Counted from the stretch's first letter, positions 10,907 to 20,727 are shown. The stretch: DNA of 64,000 nucleotides from Trinickia dinghuensis (GCF_003367175.1 NZ_QRGA01000025.1:1-64000); one strand, 5' to 3'. The notes: generated by a model from the sequence alone, not told the origin. A program made the numbers and translations.

Positions 10907-11494
10907 TTACGATTCCCGTTGGGGCGGGGGTAATCCGTCCCAAGGCGCACGCGGCGGCAGCTCGCGCCACTGGCCGGGCGCCAGGCCGAGCGCGAGCAGA
11001 TCCAGCTTGCCGATTCCGGCGCGCACGAGCCGCAGCGTCGGAAAACCGACCGCGGCCGTCATCCGGCGCACTTGGCGGTTCTTGCCCTCGGCGATCGCGA
11101 GCTCGACCCAGCTCGTCGGGATGGCCGCGCGGTAGCGGACCGGCGGCACGCGCGGCCAGAGCGAAGCCGGCGCCTCGATCGCGCGCACCCGGCACGGGCG
11201 GGTCACGTAATCGCCGAGATCGACGCCGGCCGCCAGATTGGCGAGCGCCTTGGCGGTCGGCACGCCTTCCACTTGAGCCCAATAGCGTTTGACGAGTTTG
11301 TGACGGGGCTCGGCAATACGCGTCTGCAAGGTTCCGTCGTCGGTCAGCAGCAGCAGCCCCTCGCTGTCGGCATCGAGCCGGCCCGCGGGATAGACGCCGG
11401 GCACGTCGACCCAGTCGCCGAGCGAGGCGCGCGTCTCGTGCGCCGAGAATTGGCAAATCGTGCCGAACGGTTTGTTGAGGGCGATGAGACGCAT
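10907..11494 (-). CDS. rluE: 23S rRNA pseudouridine synthase, RluE type
   Basis: A 195-residue RsuA/RluB/E/F-type pseudouridine synthase without an S4 domain, as in RluE. The catalytic Asp lies in GRLDADSEGLLLL near residue 41. KLVKRYWAQVEG, GKNRQVRRM and VRAGIGKLDL are further family motifs. I started at ATG 11494 (MRLIALNKPF), the family-like N-terminus; an upstream ATG would add 28 residues without homology. RluE modifies U2457 of 23S rRNA in E. coli, and the exact target here is inferred. Confidence 0.85.
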   Translation of the reverse strand: MRLIALNKPFGTICQFSAHETRASLGDWVDVPGVYPAGRLDADSEGLLLLTDDGTLQTRIAEPRHKLVKRYWAQVEGVPTAKALANLAAGVDLGDYVTRPCRVRAIEAPASLWPRVPPVRYRAAIPTSWVELAIAEGKNRQVRRMTAAVGFPTLRLVRAGIGKLDLLALGLAPGQWRELPPRAPWDGLPPPQRES

Positions 11495-11961
11495 ACAAAA
11501 TGACCGAAAAGGGGCGAAGGCGATCGAGGCGGGCACGAGCCCGGCTGGCGGATGAACATAGCGTGACACACCTAGCACGCACCGCGACCGTGCGCGGTCC
11601 GGCTTCCCCGCCGCCTCTATGGCAAATGGCGGAATCTTAATGCATAATACGGAACGCCCAAGTCTTTTGTCTTATATAAGACCCAAGACTGATTGTCTCG
11701 CTTACCGTACGTTTCGGCGCGGGCCGCTCGGGCGGCGCGTTCTTTCGCGCTCACCTCGATGCCGTTCGCGCGTTGCTGCCGCCGGCCGATCCGACGTGGG
11801 CTAGAATAGCCATCCAGCCGCGTTCGCGTGGGAGCGATCGAGCGCGCCGAACCGAAATTGGGCAAGTGCTGCGCATCAAGCGCTCGGGAACGACAAGCGC
11901 CCGATTGCGCCTTGCCGCACATCACTGCTTTCCACCCGCACAGCCAACACTGGAGTCGACC
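11495..11961. other. divergent intergenic region upstream of icd
   Basis: It separates rluE (minus) from icd (plus) and contains a symmetrical AT-rich element at 11661-11690 and a -10-like TAGAAT at 11802-11807 without a good -35. No gene is seen. Confidence 0.5.
11661..11690. promoter_or_regulatory. palindromic operator candidate in the icd upstream region
   Basis: The core GTCTTATATAAGAC at 11669-11682 is a perfect 14-bp palindrome. It is flanked by AGTCTT on the left and AAGACT on the right, extending the symmetry with two mismatched bases per side. The form suits a dimeric repressor. The controlled gene is most likely icd, about 270 bp downstream. Confidence 0.5.
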
Positions 11962-13218
11962 ATGCCGTATCAGCACATCAAGGTTCCGACGGGCGGTGAC
12001 AAGATCACCGTCAACTCGGACTTCTCGCTCAACGTTTCCGATCAGCCGATCATTCCTTACATCGAGGGCGACGGCACGGGCTTCGACATCACGCCCGTGA
12101 TGATCAAGGTGGTGGATGCGGCGGTCGAGAAGGCGTACGGCGGCAAGCGCAAGATTCACTGGATGGAGATCTACGCGGGCGAGAAGGCGACGAAGGTCTA
12201 CGGTCCGGACGTGTGGCTGCCCGAGGAAACGCTGCAAGTCCTGAAGGAATACGTCGTCTCGATCAAGGGCCCGCTCACGACGCCCGTCGGCGGCGGCATC
12301 CGCTCGCTGAACGTCGCGCTGCGCCAGGAACTGGACCTGTACGTCTGCCTGCGCCCCGTGCAGTATTTCAAGGGCGTGCCCTCGCCGGTGCGCGAGCCGG
12401 AAAAGACGAACATGGTGATCTTCCGCGAGAACTCGGAAGACATCTACGCCGGCATCGAATGGGCGGCCGAATCGGAGCAGGCCAAGAAGGTCATCAAGTT
12501 CCTGCGCGAGGAAATGGGCGTCAAGAAGATCCGCTTCCCGGAAACGTCGGGCATCGGCGTCAAGCCCGTGTCGCGCGAAGGCACGGAGCGTCTCGTGCGC
12601 AAGGCGATCCAGTACGCGATCGACAATGACCGCCGCTCGGTCACGCTCGTGCACAAGGGCAACATCATGAAGTTCACCGAAGGCGCGTTCCGCGACTACG
12701 GCTATGCGCTGGCGCAGAAGGAATTCGGCGCTGAACTCATCGACGGCGGCCCGTGGATGAAGATCAAGAGCCCGAAGACGGGCAACGAGATCGTCGTGAA
12801 GGACGTGATCGCCGACGCCTTCCTGCAGCAGATCCTGCTGCGTCCGGCCGAATACGACGTCATCGCCACGCTGAACCTGAACGGCGACTACGTTTCGGAC
12901 GCGCTGGCCGCGCAAGTCGGCGGCATCGGTATCGCGCCGGGTGCGAACCTGTCCGATTCCGTGGCGATGTTCGAAGCGACGCACGGCACGGCACCGAAGT
13001 ACGCCGGCAAGGACTACGTGAATCCGGGTTCGGAAATCCTGTCGGCCGAAATGATGCTGCGTCACATGGGCTGGACGGAAGCCGCCGACACGATCATCTC
13101 GTCGATGGAAAAGTCGATCCTGCAAAAGCGCGTCACGTACGACTTCGCACGCCTGATGGAAGGCGCGACGCAGGTCTCGTGCTCGGGCTTCGGTCAAGTG
13201 CTGATCGAAAACATGTAA
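11962..13218 (+). CDS. icd: isocitrate dehydrogenase (NADP+)
   Basis: A 418-residue TCA-cycle enzyme converting isocitrate to 2-oxoglutarate, of the same type and length as E. coli Icd. The substrate loop [15 protein letters not shown] contains the Ser that E. coli IDH kinase phosphorylates. NADP-binding and metal residues follow in [15 protein letters not shown] and [14 protein letters not shown]. The start at MPYQHIKVP has GGAG 7 bases upstream; a longer open frame upstream has no homology. It is monocistronic, with its own terminator. Confidence 0.97.
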   Translation: MPYQHIKVPTGGDKITVNSDFSLNVSDQPIIPYIEGDGTGFDITPVMIKVVDAAVEKAYGGKRKIHWMEIYAGEKATKVYGPDVWLPEETLQVLKEYVVSIKGPLTTPVGGGIRSLNVALRQELDLYVCLRPVQYFKGVPSPVREPEKTNMVIFRENSEDIYAGIEWAAESEQAKKVIKFLREEMGVKKIRFPETSGIGVKPVSREGTERLVRKAIQYAIDNDRRSVTLVHKGNIMKFTEGAFRDYGYALAQKEFGAELIDGGPWMKIKSPKTGNEIVVKDVIADAFLQQILLRPAEYDVIATLNLNGDYVSDALAAQVGGIGIAPGANLSDSVAMFEATHGTAPKYAGKDYVNPGSEILSAEMMLRHMGWTEAADTIISSMEKSILQKRVTYDFARLMEGATQVSCSGFGQVLIENM

Positions 13219-13262
13219 TACCGACCGCGAGGGGCGTTCGGCAACGCCCCGTATACGGATCG

Positions 13263-13299
13263 AAACCCGGCTGAGTCTACGATTCGGCCGGGTTTTTTA
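13263..13299 (+). terminator. rho-independent terminator of icd
   Basis: AAACCCGGC, a 15-base loop, GCCGGGTTTTTT, about 45 bp after the icd stop. Confidence 0.9.
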
Positions 13300-13422
13300 T
13301 TGCCGTCGCGTAGCGTGGCGCGTGACGCGGACGGCAAACGCTCGATTTGACGATGCCGATGCGGCGCATGCGGCAGGCACGCGCAATGACCGCGCTTCGC
13401 AGCGCTGCCAGGTCGCTGGTGC

Positions 13423-13463
13423 AAAAAAGCCGGCGTGAATGCAGGGTAAGACATTCACGCCGG
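13423..13463 (-). terminator. rho-independent terminator of the porin gene
   Basis: A 12-bp perfect stem, CCGGCGTGAATG with CATTCACGCCGG, and TTTTTT on the minus strand. It lies about 70 bp after the porin stop and faces the icd terminator. It should end the whole sugar operon. Confidence 0.9.
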
Positions 13464-13530
13464 GCCGGATGATCCGGAAGGAGATAACAGGTACGACAGT
13501 CATGCCGCGCGCTCAATCGCGGCATGGCGA

Positions 13531-14709
13531 TCAGAACATATGCATGATGCCGGCGATTGCACCGAATTGACTGCGACCGTAGTTCGGCGCCCCGCTCGTG
13601 CCGCCCTCGTTGGTGTTCGGTCCGTAGTAGTCGGAATAGCCGTTGCCCAGCCCCACGTTCGAGGAGGCGCTGTTCGTGACGTACCCGAGTTCGGTGTAGA
13701 GGAACGTACGCTTCGACAGGTTGTAAGCCGCGCCAAGCGAGTACAGCGTGGCGTTGCCGTTGCCTTTGTTCGCGTTCGCGTGATAAACGCCGCCCGTCAC
13801 CGAAAGGAACGGCGAAACGGTGTAGTTCACCCCCACCCATTCGTGGTCAACGGCCGTCGGCGCGCCGGTCACGCCGCCAGGCAACGTCCCGGTTACCGCG
13901 GTGGCCGTGAGCCCCTGGTTTTGCAGCGTCGCTTGGGGCGCGCTCAAATGCTGGTACCCGACATACGCTTTGAGCGGGCCCCAGGTATAGGTGCCTCCGA
14001 CCATGGCTTCTCGCGAAGCGGCATAGACGTTGCTGAATTGGCCATTTCGGTCCCGAACTTCGTCGTAGATGGCAAGAAGTTCCAGGTTGTGGTTGTTGTA
14101 CATGGCTTTGACGCCATCCACCCGCCCTTGAGGCGCACCGAGATTGCTCGGGTCGGTGCCTGGGCCGCCATTGGTGCCGTTCCAGTTGCCAACCGTATTC
14201 GTCAAAGCGTATTGGCCTTTCAATGTCAAACCGTTCAGGTTTGGCGACGTATACTCGAAGCCGTTGCCTGCTTGCTCCCAAACTCGCCCCCGGTCGAGCG
14301 TGGCGATGTTGTAAGCCTGCATCTCCTGCGGGTCGAGGTCCCAGCTATCCTGTGTGAGAAAGCCGGCACCGAGATTGCCGAGCTTGAACGTGCCGTATTT
14401 GCTGTTGGACATGCCTACCGTCGCATGCCGCCCGAACAAGCCGCCGTTGTTCATCCCGCCCGTATTGGTATTGATCCCGCTCTCCAATTGGAAAATGGCC
14501 TTGGTGCCATCGCCAAGATCTTCCGAGCCGATCAAGCCCCACCACGATTCACCCCAGCCACCAGTCTCGGTTCCGAACAAGTGTCCGCTCGGTAGACCGG
14601 TTCGGTACGACACGCCATTGTCGATGCGGCCATACAGCGTAACGCTGCTCTGGGCATACGCGCCCGTGGCGAGCACCATTGCGGCCACGCCGATAAGTTT
14701 CATTTTCAT
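13531..14709 (-). CDS. outer-membrane porin (OmpC-like, Gram-negative porin family)
   Basis: A 392-residue trimeric-porin-type protein. The signal peptide ends at GAYA|QSS, then SVTLYGRIDNGVSY opens the barrel, and the C-terminus ends in the outer-membrane signature ...AGIMHMF with terminal Phe. SEDLGDGTKAIFQLE and RHATVGMSNSKYGTFKLG are typical of betaproteobacterial porins. It is the last gene of the sugar island, 152 bp after the ATPase gene, with a hairpin in the gap. It likely admits the glycoside into the periplasm, but general diffusion is possible. Confidence 0.92.
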   Translation of the reverse strand: MKMKLIGVAAMVLATGAYAQSSVTLYGRIDNGVSYRTGLPSGHLFGTETGGWGESWWGLIGSEDLGDGTKAIFQLESGINTNTGGMNNGGLFGRHATVGMSNSKYGTFKLGNLGAGFLTQDSWDLDPQEMQAYNIATLDRGRVWEQAGNGFEYTSPNLNGLTLKGQYALTNTVGNWNGTNGGPGTDPSNLGAPQGRVDGVKAMYNNHNLELLAIYDEVRDRNGQFSNVYAASREAMVGGTYTWGPLKAYVGYQHLSAPQATLQNQGLTATAVTGTLPGGVTGAPTAVDHEWVGVNYTVSPFLSVTGGVYHANANKGNGNATLYSLGAAYNLSKRTFLYTELGYVTNSASSNVGLGNGYSDYYGPNTNEGGTSGAPNYGRSQFGAIAGIMHMF

Positions 14710-14772
14710 TAGTAATCCTAACTTTTATAAGAAAAATGGAAGGGTGCTGCCCATCCCTTCCCGCCTCCTCGT

Positions 14773-14795
14773 CGAGCAAAACCCGGTTTTGCTCG
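14773..14795. promoter_or_regulatory. strong inverted repeat between ATPase and porin genes
   Basis: CGAGCAAAACC, one base, then GGTTTTGCTCG. In RNA this folds to a long stem with a small loop. No T-run follows on the minus strand, so it is not a classic terminator. It may set the ratio of porin to transporter mRNA as a partial terminator or stability element. Confidence 0.5.
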
Positions 14796-14861
14796 CGCCC
14801 ACCGGGCCCCGGCAGCCCCGGGACCCTGTGCTCCTCACTGCCACTGCCATCAAACGTGTTG

Positions 14862-15953
14862 CTAAAGCGGTACTGCGACGCCTTGGGAGTCGAATAGCGT
14901 CGGCGACGATGAAGTCACGGCGATCCCGATCGGCATCTCCAGTGCAAACTCGGGCGCATGCGCATCCAGTCTCACCGCGATCGTTTGGGCCGAGCCGGCG
15001 ATACGTGCATGCAGAATCGAAACGTCGCCAAGATGCTCGACCAGCTCGACGCTAGCGCTCACGCCTTGTCCCGGCTGAACCACGGCCAGATGTTCAGGGC
15101 GCACGCCGAGCGTCACCTCCTCCCCGACGCGCCGGCTGGGGTGGCCCGCCAGCGTGATGCGCCCCGAGCCGCCGGCCAGCGCGAGAACGATCCGCGCGTC
15201 CTCCTGAGCGACCACGCGTGCCGGCAACAGATTCATCTTGGGCGAGCCGAGAAAGCCGCCGACGAAAAGGTTCGCGGGGCGCGCATACAGGTCCAGCGGC
15301 GCGCCCACCTGCTCGACGCTGCCCTTGTTGAAAACGACGATCTTCTGGCCGAGCGTCATCGCCTCGACCTGATCATGTGTGACATAGATCATCGTCGTAC
15401 CGAGTTCGCGGTGCAGCTTGGCAAGCTCGATGCGAGTCTGAACCCGTAACGCGGCGTCCAGGTTCGACAGCGGTTCGTCAAACAGAAAGATGCGTGGCTT
15501 GCGTACGATCGCCCGCCCGATCGCCACGCGCTGCCGCTGGCCACCCGAGAGCGCCTTCGGCTTACGATCGAGCAAATGGCTGATCTGCAGCACTTCGGCC
15601 GCGCGGCCTACCGCGTCACGGACCTGCTCTTTCGACTCGCCGGATAATCTCAGCGCAAAGCCCATGTTTTCGGCCACGCTCAAATGCGGATACAGCGCGT
15701 AGTTTTGGAAGACCATCGAGATGCCGCGATCTCGCGGTTGGAGATCGTTCACGCGTTCGCCATCGATCAAGATGTCGCCGCCGCTGACCGCCTCGAGCCC
15801 CGCGATCATGCGCAGCATGGTCGACTTGCCGCAGCCGGACGGCCCCACGAAGACAGTGAATTGACCGTCCGGTACATGCAGATCGATGCCCTTTACGACC
15901 TGCGGACCATCGCCGTATGTCTTTTCCACCTTGCGCAATATCAGCTCGCTCAT
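14862..15953 (-). CDS. sugar ABC importer ATP-binding protein (MalK/UgpC type)
   Basis: A 363-residue ATPase of the CUT1 class. Walker A GPSGCGKST at 37-45, Q-loop FQNYALYPH, signature LSGGQRQR near 135, Walker B FLFDEPLSNLD, then a C-terminal TOBE domain including LGVRPEHL. It energises the two permeases encoded upstream. Members of this subfamily can serve several CUT1 systems. It lies 69 bp after the beta-glucosidase gene. Confidence 0.93.
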   Translation of the reverse strand: MSELILRKVEKTYGDGPQVVKGIDLHVPDGQFTVFVGPSGCGKSTMLRMIAGLEAVSGGDILIDGERVNDLQPRDRGISMVFQNYALYPHLSVAENMGFALRLSGESKEQVRDAVGRAAEVLQISHLLDRKPKALSGGQRQRVAIGRAIVRKPRIFLFDEPLSNLDAALRVQTRIELAKLHRELGTTMIYVTHDQVEAMTLGQKIVVFNKGSVEQVGAPLDLYARPANLFVGGFLGSPKMNLLPARVVAQEDARIVLALAGGSGRITLAGHPSRRVGEEVTLGVRPEHLAVVQPGQGVSASVELVEHLGDVSILHARIAGSAQTIAVRLDAHAPEFALEMPIGIAVTSSSPTLFDSQGVAVPL

Positions 15954-16022
15954 CGCGTTTCTCCTGAATGCTGCTTTCAGACGGCTCGCGATCGCGTCGA
16001 TCGTCGCGAGCCGCCGCTTTGC

Positions 16023-17366
16023 TTATCGTTCGAGTACCAGCTTTTGATCTGTGTGCCGCGCGATCACGTCGCGATACCAATAAGCGCTGTTTTTCGGAAT
16101 ACGTTGCTGGGACGCATAGTCGACGTACACCATGCCAAAGCGCTTGTCGTAGCCGGACGCCCACTCGAAGTTGTCCAGCATGCTCCATGCGAAGTAGCCG
16201 GAGACATTCACGCCTTGCTCGATGGCGTCAGCTAGCGCCGCAAGATGCTGGTCGTAGTAGTCGATGCGAGCGGTGTCGTGAACCTGGCCGCCGCTCAGTT
16301 CGTCTTTCGTCGCGCAGCCGTTTTCCGTGATGTAGATCGGCGGCAACGTATAGTCCCCATTCAACCGCGTAAGCAGTTCCGTCAGACCTTGCGGATAGAT
16401 TTCCCAATCCATGTCGGTGAAGCCGTGCGGACCGGGTGGGTGCTTGTCGCCCGATGCGCTGGCGTAGATGCGGGTGTAGTAGTTGATTCCGAGGAAATCG
16501 ATCGGCGTGCCGATGATGTCGAAGTCGCCCTCGCGAACGACGTCTTGAGGGCCGTTTGCTCCGTACCACTGCAAGGCTTCTGCCGGATATTCCCCCTTGA
16601 AGATCGGGTCCATATACCAGCGAACGAACTTCGCATATTCGAGCGACGCTGCAGCCTGATCTTCGGCGGACTCGGATGCACCGTGAGCCGGAGACTGGTT
16701 CAGAACGATGCCCAACGGCGCCTTCACGCCGTCCGCTCGCAATGCTTGCACGGCCAGTCCATGCGAGAGCAGCAGATGATGGGCGACATGCGCGGCCTTT
16801 TTCAGATCCGCGTTGCCCGGTGCGAAATAGCCTGTGGCGTTGCCGAGCCAAGCGGTACACCACGGTTCATTGTGTGTCGCGATCGAAGCGACGCGGTCGC
16901 CGAGGACACTGCCGATCTTTCGCGCGTACTCCGCGAAGCGATAGGCGGTGTCGCGGCTTTCCCAACCCTGCTGCGTCGCCTGGAGGGCATCGGGCAAATC
17001 CCAGTGATACAGCGTCGCAAACGGTTTGATGCCGCGCTCGAGCAAACCGTCGACGAGCCTTTCGTAGAATGCCAACCCTTTGGTGTTGAAGGCGCCTCGG
17101 CCGTCGGGCTGAATGCGCGGCCACGCAATCGAGAAGCGATAGGCTTTGACGCCCAACTCGGCGATCAGGTCGAGATCCTGGTCGAGACGATGATAGTGAT
17201 CGCACGCGATCTCGCCGCTTTCGCCGTTGACGACTTTCCCCGGGATCTTGCAGAACGTGTCCCAGATCGACAATCCTCGCCCGTCTTCATGCGCGGCACC
17301 TTCGATCTGGTACGAACTGGTAGCAACGCCCCAGACAAAATCGGCATCGAATCCGTAATTTTCCAT
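16023..17366 (-). CDS. beta-glucosidase, glycoside hydrolase family 1
   Basis: A 447-residue retaining glycosidase, normal GH1 length, with no signal peptide, so cytoplasmic. The acid/base Glu is in THNEPW (E167) and the nucleophile Glu is in YITENG (E348). The N-terminal FVWGVATSSYQIEGA and LYHWDLP are GH1 signatures. It probably splits cellobiose or other beta-glucosides after uptake by the importer encoded on both sides of it. beta-Galactosidase or 6-phospho activity is less likely in an ABC (non-PTS) setting. Confidence 0.94.
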   Translation of the reverse strand: MENYGFDADFVWGVATSSYQIEGAAHEDGRGLSIWDTFCKIPGKVVNGESGEIACDHYHRLDQDLDLIAELGVKAYRFSIAWPRIQPDGRGAFNTKGLAFYERLVDGLLERGIKPFATLYHWDLPDALQATQQGWESRDTAYRFAEYARKIGSVLGDRVASIATHNEPWCTAWLGNATGYFAPGNADLKKAAHVAHHLLLSHGLAVQALRADGVKAPLGIVLNQSPAHGASESAEDQAAASLEYAKFVRWYMDPIFKGEYPAEALQWYGANGPQDVVREGDFDIIGTPIDFLGINYYTRIYASASGDKHPPGPHGFTDMDWEIYPQGLTELLTRLNGDYTLPPIYITENGCATKDELSGGQVHDTARIDYYDQHLAALADAIEQGVNVSGYFAWSMLDNFEWASGYDKRFGMVYVDYASQQRIPKNSAYWYRDVIARHTDQKLVLER

Positions 17367-17434
17367 TTATTTAATTAGGATAACTAAGTAGTTGTTGAAA
17401 AGTTAAACGACAGGAGTTAGTGATCTGCGGTGAG

Positions 17435-18268
17435 TCAGGCCTTGACGGCTCCCGCGGTCATACCTTCGATCAAGCGCCGCGACGTGAACACGAACAGCAC
17501 GAGCAGCGGCACAACGGCAACGGCGGAACCTGCCATCACGGCCCCCCAGTCCGAATTGGTGGGACTCTGGAGAATGCGCAACGCCAGCGGCAAGGTGTAC
17601 ATGGACGGCGAGCGCAGGACGACGAGGGCGGACAGGAAGTTATTCCACGCCTGGATAAAGCTGATCAACCCGAGGGTGCCCAGCGCGGGGCCGAGCAGCG
17701 GCATCACGACGGTCCAGTAAATGCGAAACTCGCTGCACCCGTCGATCCGAGCAGCCTCCACGAGTTCGACGGGAATCGCCGAGGAAATGTACTGGCGCAT
17801 CAGAAAGACGCCCAGCGCGGCGGCCGCACCGGGCACGTAAAGCGCGCGCGGTTCGTTGATCCATCCCAGCAGGTTCATCGTCATGAAGGTCGGAATCATG
17901 CTCAGGAAGGGCGGAATCAGCATTCCTGTCAGCGCGATCGCGAACAGCGGCTTTTTGAACGCGAATTCGTACATGGCGAATGCGTACCCGGCCATCGATG
18001 TCACGAGCAGCGTCAGCACGGTCTGAAGCGCCGACGTGTAAAAGCTCCACCCGAGGTTTCTCCAGAAAGGGATGCGGTGTATCAGCGATTGCATGTTGTG
18101 CGAAAACGCATCGCCGAACCACATCGGCGGCGGCATCGAAAAGATCTCGGAGCTCGTATGCGTGGCGAAAACAAAAATGAAGTAGAACGGCGAAAACATC
18201 AGCGCCGCGCCCGCGAAGACGATCACGTAACCGAGATAGCGAACGCGGTTGGGGTGAGGGTTCTTCAT
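17435..18268 (-). CDS. sugar ABC importer permease, MalG type
   Basis: A 277-residue inner-membrane permease with about six membrane helices. The EAA loop EAARIDGCSEFRIYWTVVMPL, which docks to the ATPase, is well conserved. The start ATG overlaps the stop of the upstream permease by 4 bases. A longer frame exists upstream but lies inside the neighbouring gene. Confidence 0.92.
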   Translation of the reverse strand: MKNPHPNRVRYLGYVIVFAGAALMFSPFYFIFVFATHTSSEIFSMPPPMWFGDAFSHNMQSLIHRIPFWRNLGWSFYTSALQTVLTLLVTSMAGYAFAMYEFAFKKPLFAIALTGMLIPPFLSMIPTFMTMNLLGWINEPRALYVPGAAAALGVFLMRQYISSAIPVELVEAARIDGCSEFRIYWTVVMPLLGPALGTLGLISFIQAWNNFLSALVVLRSPSMYTLPLALRILQSPTNSDWGAVMAGSAVAVVPLLVLFVFTSRRLIEGMTAGAVKA

Positions 18269-19281
18269 TGCTTGTTCTCCTTCATCCCGCTGCGGTTGAA
18301 AATGCGCGTGTTGAGCCACATGAGTGCGGAAATCACGACGAACAACAACCAGGCAATCGAACTTGCGGTGCCGAAATCGCCGTCATGGAATGCCGTGCGG
18401 TACATATAGACGGTGGTCGTCAGTCCGGACTGTTCCGTGCCCATGCCGCTGTGCGGCAGCAAAATGAACGGTTCGTCGAACAATTGCAGTCCGCCGATGA
18501 TCGTAAGCGTGACGGCAAGAAAAATCATGGGCTTCAGCAAGGGCAGTACAACCATCCTGAATTGCTGCCAAGTCGTAGCCCCGTCGATCTTCGCCGCTTC
18601 ATACAGCTCGGTCGGGATGGTTTGCAGCGCGGACAGATACAGCACGGTGTTCCACCCTACGTAGCGCCAGAAAACCACCATCGATACGGCCAACTTGGCG
18701 ATGGCGGGATCATAGAGCCAGGCGATTCGATGGGCAGGCGCGATCCAGTGCATGCCCGGCAATTTGGCGACTTCGGCAATGGCGAAGTTGATCATGCCGA
18801 AGTCGGTCGAATAGAGCGAAGAGAAGATCAGTGCAATGGCGACGCTCGACGTGATGAACGGCAGAAAGTACAGGCCGACCACCAGATTGCGCGAGCGGCG
18901 CAGGCACCTCTGCAAAAAAAACGCGAGCGGCAATGCAATCAAATGCTGGGGCACGCCTGAGACGATCGCCATCCAAGCCGTGTTGTAGATCGACTTCCAA
19001 AACCAAGGGTCCGTCAGCGTGTAGGCATAGTTGGAGACGCCGGCCCATTTCATGCCCGCGAGCCCCGACGTCGGGTCCCAGCTTTGAAACGAGAGAAACA
19101 GCGAGAACAGCAGCGGAAACGCAATGAACGTGGCGAAGAGTGCGAAGAACGGGCACAGGAATAGGTATGGCGCGATCTTCACCGGATCGGCGCGCAGCCT
19201 GCGGCTCGGAGACGCCCCCCGAAACGCGCGACTGAGTGCTTTTTCAGCGCGCGCTTCGGGCGGGGTGATCAAGCGATTCAT
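18265..19281 (-). CDS. sugar ABC importer permease, MalF type
   Basis: A 338-residue inner-membrane permease; MalF-type members have a longer N-terminus than MalG. The docking loop EAAKIDGATTWQQFRMVVLPL is clear. ATG 19281 (MNRLITPP) has GGAG 6 bases before it, preferred over an ATG 15 bases upstream. It partners the MalG-type protein. Confidence 0.92.
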   Translation of the reverse strand: MNRLITPPEARAEKALSRAFRGASPSRRLRADPVKIAPYLFLCPFFALFATFIAFPLLFSLFLSFQSWDPTSGLAGMKWAGVSNYAYTLTDPWFWKSIYNTAWMAIVSGVPQHLIALPLAFFLQRCLRRSRNLVVGLYFLPFITSSVAIALIFSSLYSTDFGMINFAIAEVAKLPGMHWIAPAHRIAWLYDPAIAKLAVSMVVFWRYVGWNTVLYLSALQTIPTELYEAAKIDGATTWQQFRMVVLPLLKPMIFLAVTLTIIGGLQLFDEPFILLPHSGMGTEQSGLTTTVYMYRTAFHDGDFGTASSIAWLLFVVISALMWLNTRIFNRSGMKENKQ

Positions 19282-19375
19282 CGATGACTCCATCAATCTG
19301 GCGTAGCCGGCGACGCTCGACGGCTACGCGGGGCCACATTTTTAGACCTGCTGTTCGATTCGAGATATAGCGGTT

Positions 19376-20623
19376 TTAACGGCGCATCCGGTGAGCGATC
19401 TGGTTCTGCGCTTCCTGCAGAGCCGCGTGGATGTCCTCGTTGTCGTTGATCACCTTATCGAGCGCCGACAGGACGGCATCATGTGCAATGTCGTCGTACT
19501 TGTTGCGCTGGATAGAAGGGATATGCGCGGCGGCGGCACGCCAGAGCGTGCGAACCTGCTCTCCGCCGAAGAACGGAACCGGCGCGTCATAGAACGGCGA
19601 GTCCTGTGCGGCAACCAATGCGGGGAATGCATCGATCGACTCGAACGATTGCAGCTGGATGTCCTTGCGCGTGGTCAGGAACTTGATGAATTCCCACGAC
19701 AGCGCCTTGTGCGTAGAGGCGACCGGAATGGCCCAGAACGTGCCGCCGTACGAGGCGTAGACCCCGTTGGGCAAGTTGGCTACTCGCCACAAGCCTTTCG
19801 TATCGGGCGCGAGCCAGCTTGCCAAGTGGCCGCCGAGCCAGGCGCCCATCATCTGCGTGGCGACGCTGCCGCGCCGAAATGCTTCGGCCCACTCGTTCGA
19901 CCACGGCGTGATGTTCGCGTCGAGACCCAGGGTGTGCGTCTGCTTGGCGAGCTCGAACGCGCGGACGAAGCGAGGCGAGGTCACCACCGGATTGCCCGCC
20001 TTGTCGAAGTACACGCCTTCGCCATCCTTGAGGTCCGAACGGATATAGATGTCCTCGATATCGCGTGCGGACGCCAGCAGATATGCCCCGGTTGCTTTTT
20101 TGATCTTCGTGCCGGCGGCAAGGTATGAGCTCCAGGACTTCGTCAGATCCGCTTCGGTCACACCTGCCTTGTCGAGAATGTCCTTGCGATAAAACAGGCT
20201 TCCCGGTCCGATGTCCGAGGGCATCCCGACGATCGCGCCATTCGGCGCCGTAGCTTGCGAGAACGTGTAGTGAACGAACTGATTCTTGTACTGGCCGGCG
20301 TTAAAGGGCGCCTTGGACAAATCCTCGAGCCCGCCGCCGGCGGCAAAGCGCCCGATATAGCTGACTTCGACCGCCATCACGTCGGGCAGCCCCGAGCTCG
20401 TCGCGAGCGCGGTGAGCATGGCGGTGTGGTGGTCGCCGATCGCCAGGGCATCGACCTTCACGTCGACATCGGGGTGAAGCTTTTTCCATTCAGGCAGCGC
20501 CGCCTTGATTTCCTGGTCGAGCTTCGGAAAAACCGCCACCGTCAGCGTTGTATTGGCCTCGGCGTTTGCCGCAGCGAAGCCGAGTACTGCGGTCAAAGCA
20601 AATACGGAAAAGCGAAACTTCAT
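19376..20623 (-). CDS. sugar ABC importer solute-binding protein (SBP family 1)
   Basis: A 415-residue periplasmic binding protein. The signal peptide MKFRFSVFALTAVLGFAAANAEA is followed by NTTLTVAVFPKLDQEIKAALPEW, a typical family 1 opening. ATG 20623 has AGGAG 7 bases before it; a longer frame would run back through the operator region. It is the first gene of the island operon, and three copies of the LacI-type palindrome lie 58 to 177 bp upstream. The ligand is inferred to be a beta-glucoside from the GH1 neighbour. Confidence 0.92.
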   Translation of the reverse strand: MKFRFSVFALTAVLGFAAANAEANTTLTVAVFPKLDQEIKAALPEWKKLHPDVDVKVDALAIGDHHTAMLTALATSSGLPDVMAVEVSYIGRFAAGGGLEDLSKAPFNAGQYKNQFVHYTFSQATAPNGAIVGMPSDIGPGSLFYRKDILDKAGVTEADLTKSWSSYLAAGTKIKKATGAYLLASARDIEDIYIRSDLKDGEGVYFDKAGNPVVTSPRFVRAFELAKQTHTLGLDANITPWSNEWAEAFRRGSVATQMMGAWLGGHLASWLAPDTKGLWRVANLPNGVYASYGGTFWAIPVASTHKALSWEFIKFLTTRKDIQLQSFESIDAFPALVAAQDSPFYDAPVPFFGGEQVRTLWRAAAAHIPSIQRNKYDDIAHDAVLSALDKVINDNEDIHAALQEAQNQIAHRMRR

Positions 20624-20680
20624 GGGTTGTCTCCTACATGTCGTTGGTGTGTTGTTGCTTCTGCGTGAGTCAACTTCGTT

Positions 20681-20694
20681 TGAAAGCGCTTTCA
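20681..20694. promoter_or_regulatory. LacI-type operator, copy 1
   Basis: TGAAAGCGCTTTCA, a perfect 14-bp palindrome with the central CG typical of LacI-family sites, 58 bp upstream of the binding-protein start. Confidence 0.85.
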
Positions 20695-20713
20695 TGATGT
20701 GCGGATTTAGAAT

Positions 20714-20727
20714 TGGAAGCGCTTTCA
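20714..20727. promoter_or_regulatory. LacI-type operator, copy 2 (one mismatch)
   Basis: TGGAAGCGCTTTCA, identical to copy 1 except one base in the left arm. The centre is 33 bp from copy 1, about three helical turns, so both could be bound on one DNA face. Confidence 0.75.
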
